A stretch of 64,000 nt of DNA from Lachnospiraceae bacterium oral taxon 500 (GTDB lineage Bacteria > Bacillota > Clostridia > Lachnospirales > Vallitaleaceae). Positions 22,113-29,550 of this stretch are shown in pieces (position 1 is the first letter of the stretch; each line of letters starts with the position of its first letter). The stretch covers positions 1,243,001-1,307,000 of the forward strand of contig CP027241.1 in NCBI GenBank assembly GCA_002999035.1, given 5' to 3'. Both the position numbers and the translations under genes were made by a program. The notes under the pieces are model-generated. The model saw only the letters and a program-made list of their open reading frames with translations, made no database searches and was not told the DNA's origin.

Positions 22113-22175
22113 TTATTCAGCAAGAAATCCTAAAAATACCGAACAACATAATTGGAAAAAACTATTAGCTGTCAT
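22113..22175 (-). CDS. Possible 20-residue leader peptide ahead of the lyase gene
   Basis: On the minus strand TTAGAGGAGAAACCG precedes an ATG (22175-22173) opening a 20-residue frame, MTANSFFQLCCSVFLGFLAE, ending at 22113. It is hydrophobic and lies 50 bases before the lyase start. The good ribosome binding site is the only support; it could be a leader peptide or chance. Confidence 0.3.
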   Translation of the reverse strand: MTANSFFQLCCSVFLGFLAE

Positions 22176-22275
22176 CGGTTTCTCCTCTAAGATATTTTAC
22201 CGACTTTATGTTTTCAGTATATAGTAAATTCAGTTAAAAAACAATCCCCAAAAACCGGCCTGAACTGGAACCGGC

Positions 22276-22305
22276 TGTCCTGACGAACATGGGAAAGTTG
22301 AGTAA
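22276..22305 (+). repeat. Solo right end of dispersed AACTCAACTTTCCC element
   Basis: TGACGAACATGGGAAAGTTG plus AGTAA (22281-22305) is the reverse complement of the left end seen at 54631-54656. It lies 5 bases upstream of the -35 box of the carboxypeptidase promoter. Confidence 0.7.
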
Positions 22306-22310
22306 TTCCC

Positions 22311-22339
22311 TTGCAATTTCCCCATTTTTCCGCTACAAT
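22311..22339 (+). promoter_or_regulatory. Predicted promoter of the VanY-SLH-S11 gene
   Basis: TTGCAA (22311-22316) and TACAAT (22334-22339), 17 bp apart, 48 bases before the start codon at 22388. Confidence 0.65.
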
Positions 22340-22387
22340 AAACTTAAGTTTTTAGGACTGAAAATCAGATTTTTGAAGGAGCTTGTT

Positions 22388-24826
22388 ATGAAACGCCGGT
22401 ACTTGATGAAATTATCACTTTCCATTTTTCTGCTGCTGTCCTGCATAGGAGTATTATATATTACCAATATCACTTTAGCGGAAAATAGCAGCGGTCGCGG
22501 GAAAGAGGCCGGAGTGGCGCCCAAAACTTACCCGGCGCTGTCGGAGGAACTGATTTATGAGCTGCAGGGTGCCGGTTTTGAGGATTATTCGTTGGAGGCG
22601 GGCAAACCTGCTCTGATTAAGCAGCCGCATCACCGTTTCGTGCTGCTCAATAAACAAAACTATTTGCCGGCGGATTTTGTGCCGGAAAATTTGACCATGC
22701 CCGGGATTCCTTTTACTGGCGGAGCGGGAAGCCGGAAGCTGCTGGTTTCGGTTGCGGCTACTGCGGTGGAGCAGCTGGTGGCAGCCGCTGCGCAGGAAGG
22801 TGTTGTCCTGAACGGCGTGTCGGCCTATCGCTCCATTGACTATCAAAAAGAGGTTTATGCCCGCAATGTCAAAAAATACGGCCAGAAGCATGCCGATCAA
22901 TACAGCTCGGTGGCCGGTTACAGCGAACACCACAGCGGCTTGTGTATTGATATCAGCAGTCCGAGTGTCGGCAATGCGTTAGAGGAACGACTGGGCAAAG
23001 CCAGGGAAGGACAGTGGCTGGCCGCCAATGCCCATCGCTATGGTTTTATCATTCGCTATCCCAAGGGCAAGGAAGCCATTACCGGCTATGCCTATGAGCC
23101 GTGGCATATTCGCTATTTGGGCGTGCCGCTGGCGACGTATCTATATGAAAATGATTTATGCTACGAAGAGTTTATCGGTTTGGTGCAAAGCGGCCAGTTG
23201 CTTATCCCGGAAAAGCCGCTGGCTCAGTTTAGCGACCGTGATGTTTTAAAAACACATCCGTACCGGCAGGCGCTGGAACTTTTGACGGTGAAAGGCGGGC
23301 TTTTGCCGGATGCCGAAAACCGCTTGCAGCCGGAGCAGCCCATCAGCCGGCAGGAGTTTTTAGCGGCCGCACTGCAATGGCTGAGTCAGATCAGACCGGC
23401 AGAGGCAGCGGATAGCCCGGTTGCCGCGGAGGACAGCCAAACGGCAGCCGAAAGCCAGACCATAGCGGAAGATCAAGCTGCGGTCAAGAGCCAAATGATA
23501 GATGAAAAGGAAATAAAGGCGGACAGTAAAACGGCACCGGACAGCCAAAAACCGGCTGAAAATGAGAATAAAACAACGGAACAAATGGCACCGGAAGGTT
23601 TGCCGGCGCAGGGCTTTACGGTTTATGCCGAACTGCTTGAACGGGCGGACGGATATGGCGTTGCGTTGCTGGCGGAGACAGATGCCGGTTACGACCAGCC
23701 GCTGTCCCGGGCCGAAGCGGCCATGATTTTGGCGGCGCTGGCCGAGCGGGCTTTGGGTGAGAGCCATACCCTAAAAGGTCAGTTGCAGGAGTATGTCAGC
23801 GATGCTTTTGCCCTGCGCGACAGTTCCTATCAGGCAGCAATTGAGCAGATGATAGCGGCCGGAGTGATTTCCAATGCGGAATTTCAGCCGTTTTCCGCGG
23901 CGGCATCCGTGACCAGAGCCGAAGCGGCCGTCTTGCTGATGCGGCTCTTTCAGCCGGCAGACCGGCAGGTCAATCAAAAGCTGGAGATTGAGCGACTGAA
24001 CGATTTGACGGATGATTATCAAAGCAAAGCGATGTGCTTATTTAATAATGAAACGAAAACTTTTGTCTGGCAAAAAAATGAAACCATGCGTCTGGCTCCG
24101 GCTTCACTGACCAAGTTGATGACGGTTTATCTGGCTCTGCAGGAGATTCCTGATTTACAGCAAAAGGTCAGCATTGCCGGTGCTTACCGCAGCCGGGTGC
24201 TGCGTTTCGGTGCCAGCATTGCCGGTTTTTCCGCTAATGAGAAGGTGAGTTATGAAGATTTGGCGTATGCGGCACTTTTAGCTTCCGGAGCGGAAGCGGC
24301 CGGCACACTGGCGATCCGGACGGCGGGCAAAGAGGCGCTTTTTATTGAAGCGATGAATCAAAAAGCGGCGGAGTGGGGCATGAATGATACCCATTTTCAG
24401 ACGGTGGAAGGGCTGGACGCGGAAGGACAATATACGACGGCCCAAGATATGATTATTTTTCTGGAAAAAGCCTTGCAGGATCCGCGCTTTTATCGGATCT
24501 TTACCACGGCGGCCTATACCACCGGAAAAACATGGCAGCATCCCGGCGGGCTGCGGCTGACCAGTACGGTGCTGGGCAGTATTTCGCCAAATGAGGAAAA
24601 GGGCTTTCATATTATCGGCGGCAAATCCGGCACCACCGGTAAGGCCGGTCTGTGCTGGGCAACACTGGCGCTGAAAAAAGAAACGCCGTATCTTTTAGTC
24701 ACTTTGGGTGCGCCGCTTGACAATATCTATAAGCCGACCAAGACCCAAAAAGCGGATGCTTTGAAAATTTATGAAAGAGTGATGCCGCCGCTTAAAAATA
24801 CCGAGCAGCCGGCAGGGAAAAATTAG
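22388..24826 (+). CDS. Cell-wall double carboxypeptidase: VanY (M15B) + SLH repeats + S11 D-Ala-D-Ala carboxypeptidase
   Basis: This 812-residue exported protein joins two peptidoglycan carboxypeptidases. After a signal helix (about 10-32), the zinc M15B/VanY domain (about 60-250) shows SAYRS, the zinc motif SEHHSGLCIDIS, and EPWHIRY. Next come SLH-like segments (about 280-335, 430-480, 490-540) split by a Gln/Ala/Glu/Asp/Thr-rich linker (about 340-430). The C-terminal serine S11 domain has SxxK in PASLTKLMT and KSGTT. The third motif reads SGA (LLASGAEAAG) where SxN is usual. The start follows GAAGGAGCTTGTT; the longer frame to 22289 runs into the promoter. SLH parts suggest anchoring to secondary wall polymer. 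It should trim the stem pentapeptide and so limit cross-linking. Confidence 0.88.
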   Translation: MKRRYLMKLSLSIFLLLSCIGVLYITNITLAENSSGRGKEAGVAPKTYPALSEELIYELQGAGFEDYSLEAGKPALIKQPHHRFVLLNKQNYLPADFVPENLTMPGIPFTGGAGSRKLLVSVAATAVEQLVAAAAQEGVVLNGVSAYRSIDYQKEVYARNVKKYGQKHADQYSSVAGYSEHHSGLCIDISSPSVGNALEERLGKAREGQWLAANAHRYGFIIRYPKGKEAITGYAYEPWHIRYLGVPLATYLYENDLCYEEFIGLVQSGQLLIPEKPLAQFSDRDVLKTHPYRQALELLTVKGGLLPDAENRLQPEQPISRQEFLAAALQWLSQIRPAEAADSPVAAEDSQTAAESQTIAEDQAAVKSQMIDEKEIKADSKTAPDSQKPAENENKTTEQMAPEGLPAQGFTVYAELLERADGYGVALLAETDAGYDQPLSRAEAAMILAALAERALGESHTLKGQLQEYVSDAFALRDSSYQAAIEQMIAAGVISNAEFQPFSAAASVTRAEAAVLLMRLFQPADRQVNQKLEIERLNDLTDDYQSKAMCLFNNETKTFVWQKNETMRLAPASLTKLMTVYLALQEIPDLQQKVSIAGAYRSRVLRFGASIAGFSANEKVSYEDLAYAALLASGAEAAGTLAIRTAGKEALFIEAMNQKAAEWGMNDTHFQTVEGLDAEGQYTTAQDMIIFLEKALQDPRFYRIFTTAAYTTGKTWQHPGGLRLTSTVLGSISPNEEKGFHIIGGKSGTTGKAGLCWATLALKKETPYLLVTLGAPLDNIYKPTKTQKADALKIYERVMPPLKNTEQPAGKN

Positions 24827-25013
24827 CAGTTAAGAACGCCGGATAATCGGCGATTTCTTCTCTGCCTCTGGAATAGAAGTAGGGCAGGAGAGAATACCTG
24901 CTGATAGAGAACAAAAAGTAAAGAGGGAAACCGAAGAAAAATTGTTAAGAAAATAATTAAATTTACACAGCAAATGATAAATATTCTCATTTGATTTTGG
25001 TAAATTTTACTGC

Positions 25014-25041
25014 TTGACTTTTGAAATATTTTTGATATAAT
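25014..25041 (+). promoter_or_regulatory. Predicted strong promoter
   Basis: TTGACT (25014-25019) and TATAAT (25036-25041) with a 16-bp spacer, directly followed by the Fur-box-like site. Confidence 0.7.
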
Positions 25042-25054
25042 CATACTCATAAAT

Positions 25055-25073
25055 GATGTTGATTTTCATTATC
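25055..25073. promoter_or_regulatory. Fur-box-like operator
   Basis: GATGTTGATTTTCATTATC matches 15 of 19 positions of the classical Fur consensus GATAATGATAATCATTATC. It covers the expected start point of the promoter at 25014-25041, a normal place for iron-dependent repression. Confidence 0.62.
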
Positions 25074-25186
25074 AATACATTTAATGCTAAATGGCACTTA
25101 TAGTGTCAGATAGCCTCCTTAAATAGCCTTACCTTATTAACCTTGAAGATTATTAGCGTAATCTTCCCCCTCTAACCAAGGGTAGA

Positions 25187-25217
25187 AAAACAAGCGGCCT
25201 AACCTACCGCTTGTTTT
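25187..25217 (+). terminator. Intrinsic terminator
   Basis: AAAACAAGCGG (25187-25197) pairs perfectly with CCGCTTGTTTT (25207-25217) across a 9-base loop, ending in T5. It would end the short transcript from the Fur-box promoter about 170 bases after its start. Confidence 0.8.
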
Positions 25218-25326
25218 TATTTGCAGTTTTAGCAGCACCCCCACACGAGGTGCTGTATTGCCCAAATAAGATTTTAAGTTGGAGTTGTAATAGTAAGAAG
25301 GTATTTATGTTATAGAAAGGCCATTC

Positions 25327-26466
25327 GTGAAAATGTTAGATGAAATCAGAGTTTATTGGGATGAATTAAAAACAGAATATGAAAAGAGATATAATCAAGT
25401 TTTTTTAAGCGATTTTGAAAGCTCAAAAGAGTATCTCGAAAGAATGAAAAGTTATCTTTTAGCAAAGCAGAAAGAATGTCCATCCGATGTTGATGTGGTT
25501 TGTACACTTGCTTCCGTAGAGGTGGAACTTAGAGATGAAAAATTTGACTATATCGAATTTCTGGATGGATTTTTAAACGAATTTGAAAATTCTTTAGGAG
25601 ATAACCAAAAAGCAAGAATCTATACTAATATGGCTTTTTGGGATGATTTTTCCAAAGATAGTTTAAAGTATTTTAATAAAGCTGAAGATTTGAATTCACC
25701 ATTTGCAGAAACTTATACAGGTCTTGGCCTCTATTATTTTAGTGAGTATGAATTCTCTGGAGAGGAAAGTGACTTATCAATAAGTTATAATTACTTTAAG
25801 ATAGCGAGAGGAATGGATGAAAACTATGTAACTTCCTTAAACTATGCAGTATCTTTATATGAACTTAAGGAATATGAAGAAGCAAAAGAAATATTTATAG
25901 ACTTACTCAAAATTTATCCTGATAGAATGCGTTTGTTATTGTGTTTAGCTTATTGCGAGGTGTATCTTGGAAATAAAAATAAAGCAATTTCTTATGCAGG
26001 GAAAGTAAAGCATGGACAGGATCGTAATTATAATTTAAATACGGATGATATTTCAGAAGACCAAATTATTGATGTCTATTATGCGCTTGAAGAATATGAC
26101 ACTTTTTTAAATCTTTGCGGCGATTGTGTTGAGTACTATTATATCGCAGAATGGGAAGAATATTTTTATGTTTTGTGGTTAAAAAACCAAAAAGAAAGAT
26201 TTTATAACCTTGAAGAAAAGAATCGAAAATATTTTGAAGAGGCTATAAATGAAGCTATCGCTGATGAAGACTATGATAGTGAAAAAGAGAAACAAGAAAC
26301 GATTGCCAGTTGGGAAAAAGATAAAAAGGATTTTGAAGAAATGATTTTTCGGATAAAAAATGGAGCTTTAAGGCCTGGGATAAAATTAAAATTATATCCG
26401 GAGTATTCATGTTTTATGGTGGACTGTGTTAGACACAAATTTATTTACTTAGAAACCTTTCTTTGA
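25327..26466 (+). CDS. TPR-like hypothetical protein
   Basis: I do not recognise a named family for this 379-residue, acidic, AT-rich-coded protein. Helical repeats of the TPR kind are visible: TYTGLGLYYFSEYEF, ISYNYFKIARGMDENYVTSL, LYELKEYEEAKEIFIDLLKIYPDR, LLLCLAYCEVYLGNKNKAISYA (about 135-225). A charged helical tail follows. No signal peptide or membrane segment is seen. The GTG at 25327 is 6 bases after GAAAGG; an ATG at 25333 is the alternative. It lies alone before the TetR gene, which has its own promoter. TPR proteins of this kind may act as adaptors, or as immunity proteins, but nothing here shows that. The last ~25 residues look unlike the rest and could follow a frameshift. Confidence 0.7.
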   Translation: MKMLDEIRVYWDELKTEYEKRYNQVFLSDFESSKEYLERMKSYLLAKQKECPSDVDVVCTLASVEVELRDEKFDYIEFLDGFLNEFENSLGDNQKARIYTNMAFWDDFSKDSLKYFNKAEDLNSPFAETYTGLGLYYFSEYEFSGEESDLSISYNYFKIARGMDENYVTSLNYAVSLYELKEYEEAKEIFIDLLKIYPDRMRLLLCLAYCEVYLGNKNKAISYAGKVKHGQDRNYNLNTDDISEDQIIDVYYALEEYDTFLNLCGDCVEYYYIAEWEEYFYVLWLKNQKERFYNLEEKNRKYFEEAINEAIADEDYDSEKEKQETIASWEKDKKDFEEMIFRIKNGALRPGIKLKLYPEYSCFMVDCVRHKFIYLETFL

Positions 26467-26472
26467 AATACA

Positions 26473-26501
26473 TTGGCAAAGCGACACGCATGTCTTATAA
26501 T
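26473..26501 (+). promoter_or_regulatory. Predicted promoter of the TetR-family gene
   Basis: TTGGCA (26473-26478) and TATAAT (26496-26501), 17 bp apart. Confidence 0.7.
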
Positions 26502-26503
26502 AA

Positions 26504-26527
26504 AAAAGCGACAAGCGAGTCGCTTTT
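26504..26527. promoter_or_regulatory. Palindromic operator candidate for TetR autoregulation
   Basis: AAAAGCGAC (26504-26512) and GTCGCTTTT (26519-26527) are perfect 9-base inverted arms immediately after the -10 box, with a 6-base centre. AAGCGACA also occurs at 26480-26487 inside the promoter spacer. Confidence 0.6.
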
Positions 26528-26546
26528 AAGAAGGAAGGGTGATGTA

Positions 26547-27125
26547 GTGTCAAAAAAAGGTGATAGAACGAAACAGTTTATAAAAGAAAAAGCAAAAATA
26601 CTGTTTGCCGAAAAGGGCTTTAAAATCGTTACAATGAAAGATATTTGCGAAGCTACAGGGCTAAGTAGGGGTGGATTATATCGCCATTACGATAGTACCC
26701 ATGTGATTTTTTCAGAAATAATATCTGAATTTTTAGACGATCAGAACAATCTATTTTCAGAAAGCATTGATAACAATGTTCCGGCTAAAGAAATTCTAAT
26801 AAGCATATTAGACAAGTATGAAGCGGAAATGCTTGATACAAAAGGCTCATTAAGCATGGCAATTTATGAATATTTTAGCAATGATGAGATAAGCGAAAGT
26901 GAAAACCTCTTATTAAAGCGATATGCACTATCTTATCAATCATGGAATACCTTGATAGAATATGGGATTTCGCGTGGTGAGTTTAAGCAAGTAGACACCA
27001 ACAGTATATTTGATTTAATTGTATTTTCCTATCAAGGAGTACGAATGTATAGCCAGCTTATGCCTGTTTCTAAAGAAACGCCCGGAAGAATTCTTAAGCA
27101 AATTAAACAGCTCATACTAAAATAA
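26547..27125 (+). CDS. TetR/AcrR family transcriptional regulator
   Basis: This 192-residue DNA-binding regulator has the family's N-terminal helix-turn-helix (about 10-55), with FAEKGFKIVTMKDICEATGL followed by SRGGLYRHY. The C-terminal ligand domain is divergent. I place the start at the GTG at 26547, which follows AAGGAAGGGTGATGTA; the frame is open to 26463 but that part spans the promoter and operator. The operator-like palindrome at 26504-26527 suggests that it represses itself and the acetyltransferase gene 18 bases downstream. AT-rich coding as in the rest of the island. The effector is unknown. Confidence 0.88.
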   Translation: MSKKGDRTKQFIKEKAKILFAEKGFKIVTMKDICEATGLSRGGLYRHYDSTHVIFSEIISEFLDDQNNLFSESIDNNVPAKEILISILDKYEAEMLDTKGSLSMAIYEYFSNDEISESENLLLKRYALSYQSWNTLIEYGISRGEFKQVDTNSIFDLIVFSYQGVRMYSQLMPVSKETPGRILKQIKQLILK

Positions 27126-27143
27126 GAAACGGAGGACACATTA

Positions 27144-27674
27144 ATGGTAAACAGTGATAAATTGCAGCTTGTAAAGCCTACACTATCATTAAAAAATGAA
27201 GCACTTAATTACAGACAGGAACACTTTGATTATGGGGAATATGTTATAAACGGAAGCGAATTATTTGATAAAATACAATCTTATGAGGAATGGTTAGAAA
27301 AAGTAACAGTAAATTCAAAATCGGAAACTGTTGATCCTAATTGGGTTTTAACGGATACTTTTTTTGTGATTAGGCTCTCTGATAGCAAAATTGTAGGAAT
27401 AGTAGATTTACGATATCAGCTAAATGATTTTCTTAAAGACTTTGGCAACTGTGGATATAGTGTACGTCCTACTGAACGCAGAAAAGGTTATGCTGCTGAA
27501 ATTCTAAAGCAGATATGTACTTTAGCCAAAAGTCAGGGATTAGAAAGTCTTCAACTATCAGTAGAAAAGAATAACACCGCTTCAATAAAAACGATTAAAA
27601 AAAATGGTGGTACATATTTACGAAATTTTGTTTTCGACAACGAAGAAGCCTATATATACACTATCCGATTGTAA
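27144..27674 (+). CDS. GNAT family N-acetyltransferase
   Basis: This 176-residue cytoplasmic acetyltransferase transfers an acetyl group from acetyl-CoA to an unknown amine. Motif A with the acetyl-CoA loop is visible as VRPTERRKGYAAEILKQ (about 110-126), preceded by the beta strands VGIVDLRYQLN and FGNCGYSV, and followed by LQLSVEKNNTASIKTIKKNGG. It resembles the RimJ/RimL-like or YjdJ-type group often carried on mobile segments and sometimes tied to antibiotic modification. It is cotranscribed with the TetR gene. ATG follows AAACGGAGGACACATTA. No terminator is seen; 27675-27882 holds only unassigned sequence. Confidence 0.88.
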   Translation: MVNSDKLQLVKPTLSLKNEALNYRQEHFDYGEYVINGSELFDKIQSYEEWLEKVTVNSKSETVDPNWVLTDTFFVIRLSDSKIVGIVDLRYQLNDFLKDFGNCGYSVRPTERRKGYAAEILKQICTLAKSQGLESLQLSVEKNNTASIKTIKKNGGTYLRNFVFDNEEAYIYTIRL

Positions 27675-27747
27675 CGATAACCGCCGTTTTTATCCTGCTG
27701 GAATAAAGAAGCGTAAGCTCAAAATCAATCAAAGGATTAGGAAAACA

Positions 27748-27779
27748 CGGCGGACATATTCATTTTGCGGCGCCACGCC
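27748..27779. repeat. Degenerate direct repeat flanking the MerR-CPBP cassette (left copy)
   Basis: GCGGACATATTCATTTTGC and the following CGCC-rich bases resemble GCGGGCATATTCATTTATGC at 29421-29440. The two copies bracket the minus-strand cassette 27883-29268. Similarity is about 16 of 19 in the best part. Confidence 0.35.
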
Positions 27780-27882
27780 GGCAGACTGCGTAGCAAAATC
27801 CGATGCCCTAAAAGGACCGCGGCGAATAATTTCAAGCGGAGCATTTGGTCTGACGGCGGAGAACTCCCCAATAAATTTCTAT

Positions 27883-28545
27883 TTATTTACATAAAGGCAA
27901 AACTGTCAAAACATAAGAAATCAGATTATATCCTGCATGAGCGAGTATACAGGGAAATAGTGAACCTGTTCGGAAGTAAAGGAATCCCAGTATCAAACCG
28001 CAGATAAAAGAAGGGACTATCTGAATCAAATTAAAATGAAGCAAGGCAAAAAGCGTCGATGATATGATTAAAGCCACCATTTTTCCATAATTTACTGATA
28101 AGCCTTCAAGTAAAAAGCCTCTCATTAAAACCTCTTCAATAACAGGTGCCAGAATACAAAAATCAAGTAAGCTGATAATGGGTGCAGCACTTATTGATTG
28201 AATTGTCTGCTGATAGTTTTCCTTACTTGCGGGAAAAAGCTTCTCAAATATAGGGTCTAAACCTTTATCCAAAAGGAAGTAGAATAATACGGAACAAGCT
28301 ATAGCCAACAGCGCTCCATAAAGTGAAATATTCGCAAATACTTTTGCTTTGAAATGTGTCTTTCTCTCTAATAAAATAAAGTATGATACCATGCACAAAA
28401 TAACAGTGATAGTGTTCAGAATTCTGCTATAATCCGGAACGATCTTCCTCCAAATCACTATATCAAGGATGGTATATAAAATCATAAAGCAGAACCAAAT
28501 AAAAATCCATAAAAACCCTGTTTTAATTGATAATCCATTATTCAT
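27883..28545 (-). CDS. CPBP family intramembrane glutamic-type protease (CAAX/Abi-like)
   Basis: This 220-residue membrane protein has about seven helices and the three Abi/CPBP motifs: EEVLMRGFL (EExxxR, about residues 136-144), LFALLHFN (FxxxH) and LAHAGYN (HxxxN). The family cleaves within membranes; roles include prenyl-protein processing, bacteriocin self-immunity and bacteriocin maturation. It is the last gene of a three-gene minus-strand cassette (MerR, small membrane protein, CPBP), so its expression is likely driven by the MerR promoter at 29322-29352. No bacteriocin precursor was recognised beside it. The start follows AAAGGAGAATCT. Confidence 0.88.
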   Translation of the reverse strand: MNNGLSIKTGFLWIFIWFCFMILYTILDIVIWRKIVPDYSRILNTITVILCMVSYFILLERKTHFKAKVFANISLYGALLAIACSVLFYFLLDKGLDPIFEKLFPASKENYQQTIQSISAAPIISLLDFCILAPVIEEVLMRGFLLEGLSVNYGKMVALIISSTLFALLHFNLIQIVPSFICGLILGFLYFRTGSLFPCILAHAGYNLISYVLTVLPLCK

Positions 28546-28555
28546 AGATTCTCCT

Positions 28556-28867
28556 TTAAGATTTTATTCGAAGGAACATTAATACCAACGTCAGGGAAAC
28601 AGCTGCTCTTACTATATGATGAGATAAGTGGAAATCATTCATCAGACCGGTAATAATAGCTGCGATATGCATACAAGCCAATCCCGCTATCAAAAGCACA
28701 AGTAAATGAGAAGTTTTTAAGAATGCTACGCCAACAAGCATTGCGCATCCTATAAAAAAGAATAAATGAGCAAGATTGAATGGATTAACACTCAAATCTG
28801 ATATTACCGCTAACAGGGTTAGAATTGCATATATACTCAGCAATGCTTTAAAAAGTATTTTCTTCAT
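28556..28867 (-). CDS. Small hypothetical membrane protein
   Basis: A 103-residue protein with three to four hydrophobic helices (LFKALLSIYAILTLLAVISD; LAHLFFFIGCAMLVGVAFL; LLVLLIAGLACMHIAAIITG; VRAAVSLTLVLMFL). No family is recognised. It overlaps the upstream MerR gene by ATGA and is followed 10 bases later by the CPBP protease gene, so it is part of that cassette and probably acts with one of them in the membrane. Confidence 0.75.
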   Translation of the reverse strand: MKKILFKALLSIYAILTLLAVISDLSVNPFNLAHLFFFIGCAMLVGVAFLKTSHLLVLLIAGLACMHIAAIITGLMNDFHLSHHIVRAAVSLTLVLMFLRIKS

Positions 28868-29268
28868 TTAGTATATCCCTCCATTTTTCCGCTTTGAAGT
28901 GCATCCGCTAACTTGGAGTGCATTTTCTCCAGAGTGTTAACGCTTTTCTGCATTCGGCTTATTTTTTCACGAGTCATGTTACACTTAGTAAAGACAAGAT
29001 CTTTTAGATCCGTTAAAACCTGTTCATCTTTTGAGCTTAAGCACATGGGATTTTCGATGACATCATCAAACGTAAACAAAAAAACAATTTCTTTGAGCAG
29101 AAACCCGGCCTCTTTCAGTTGTGAAATCATGTGAATTTGCTCTAAATTTTTCTCCGAAAAGGAACGTACACCATTTTTTCTTTCAATTTGCAATAGACCT
29201 ATTTTTTCATAGTAACGTAATGTATCAGCTGTGGTTCCGGTTAATTCAACAACGTCTTTGATTTTCAA
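28864..29268 (-). CDS. MerR family transcriptional regulator
   Basis: This 134-residue regulator has the N-terminal winged helix-turn-helix typical of MerR proteins, MKIKDVVELTGTTADTLRYYE followed by KIGLL (about 1-26), the second wing segment VRSFSEKNLEQI, and a dimerising coiled-coil (about 75-118). No metal-binding cysteine cluster is seen: cysteines occur singly in MCLSSK and TKCNMT. It belongs to the class sensing alcohols, aldehydes or drugs, and its operator (29328-29346) fits that class. It probably twists its own 19-bp-spacer promoter to activate the cassette including the CPBP protease. ATGA overlap with the downstream gene. Confidence 0.92.
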   Translation of the reverse strand: MKIKDVVELTGTTADTLRYYEKIGLLQIERKNGVRSFSEKNLEQIHMISQLKEAGFLLKEIVFLFTFDDVIENPMCLSSKDEQVLTDLKDLVFTKCNMTREKISRMQKSVNTLEKMHSKLADALQSGKMEGYTK

Positions 29269-29321
29269 ATAAAGAGCCTCCTTTCAAGAACAATGAATAA
29301 ATACCTGAAGTATTTAACAGT

Positions 29322-29352
29322 AGTATAGACCTTGGAGTTAGCTCCAAGTCAA
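29322..29352 (-). promoter_or_regulatory. MerR-type promoter/operator with 19-bp spacer
   Basis: On the minus strand TTGACT (29352-29347) and TATACT (29327-29322) are 19 bp apart, and the spacer contains the palindrome TTGGAGTTAGCTCCAA (plus-strand 29332-29347). An overlong spacer filled by a palindrome is the signature of promoters activated by MerR proteins. Confidence 0.85.
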
Positions 29353-29420
29353 GAAGAATTTTAAAGCATCTTGATAATGTTCCGAAAGTCTAAAGTGATA
29401 TCGATGAATGCGACCGCGAA

Positions 29421-29450
29421 GCGGGCATATTCATTTATGCTGTGCGCCAT
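29421..29450. repeat. Degenerate direct repeat flanking the MerR-CPBP cassette (right copy)
   Basis: GCGGGCATATTCATTTATGC then TGTGCGCCAT; see the left copy at 27748-27779. It precedes the promoter of the small membrane peptide gene. Confidence 0.35.
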
Positions 29451-29477
29451 ATTCCCATAATTTTTTAAAAGGGCTTC

Positions 29478-29506
29478 TTGTTGCGGCCGTGCCCTTATGA
29501 GATAAT
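29478..29506 (+). promoter_or_regulatory. Predicted promoter of the 31-residue peptide gene
   Basis: TTGTTG (29478-29483) and GATAAT (29501-29506), 17 bp apart, about 45 bases before the TTG start. Confidence 0.5.
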
Positions 29507-29550
29507 GGATAGGCTTACCACCCCTATATTGGTACGGAAAGGGGGTGTGT

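Larger units (their letters stand above)
24827..25326. other. AT-rich intergenic region with orphan Fur-box promoter and terminator
   Basis: The 500 bases between the carboxypeptidase and the TPR gene hold a strong promoter (25014-25041), a Fur-box-like site (25055-25073), a terminator (25187-25217) and a hairpin CAGCACC/GGTGCTG (25233-25255). Between Fur box and terminator (about 110 bases) I see no credible gene. It looks like the left edge of an AT-rich acquired segment or the scar of a lost iron gene. Confidence 0.6.

Noticed and set aside
27604-28007. Two overlapping frames after the GNAT gene
   Set aside because: They overlap the GNAT end and the CPBP gene on the other strand, with no start signals; the region looks like non-coding scar.
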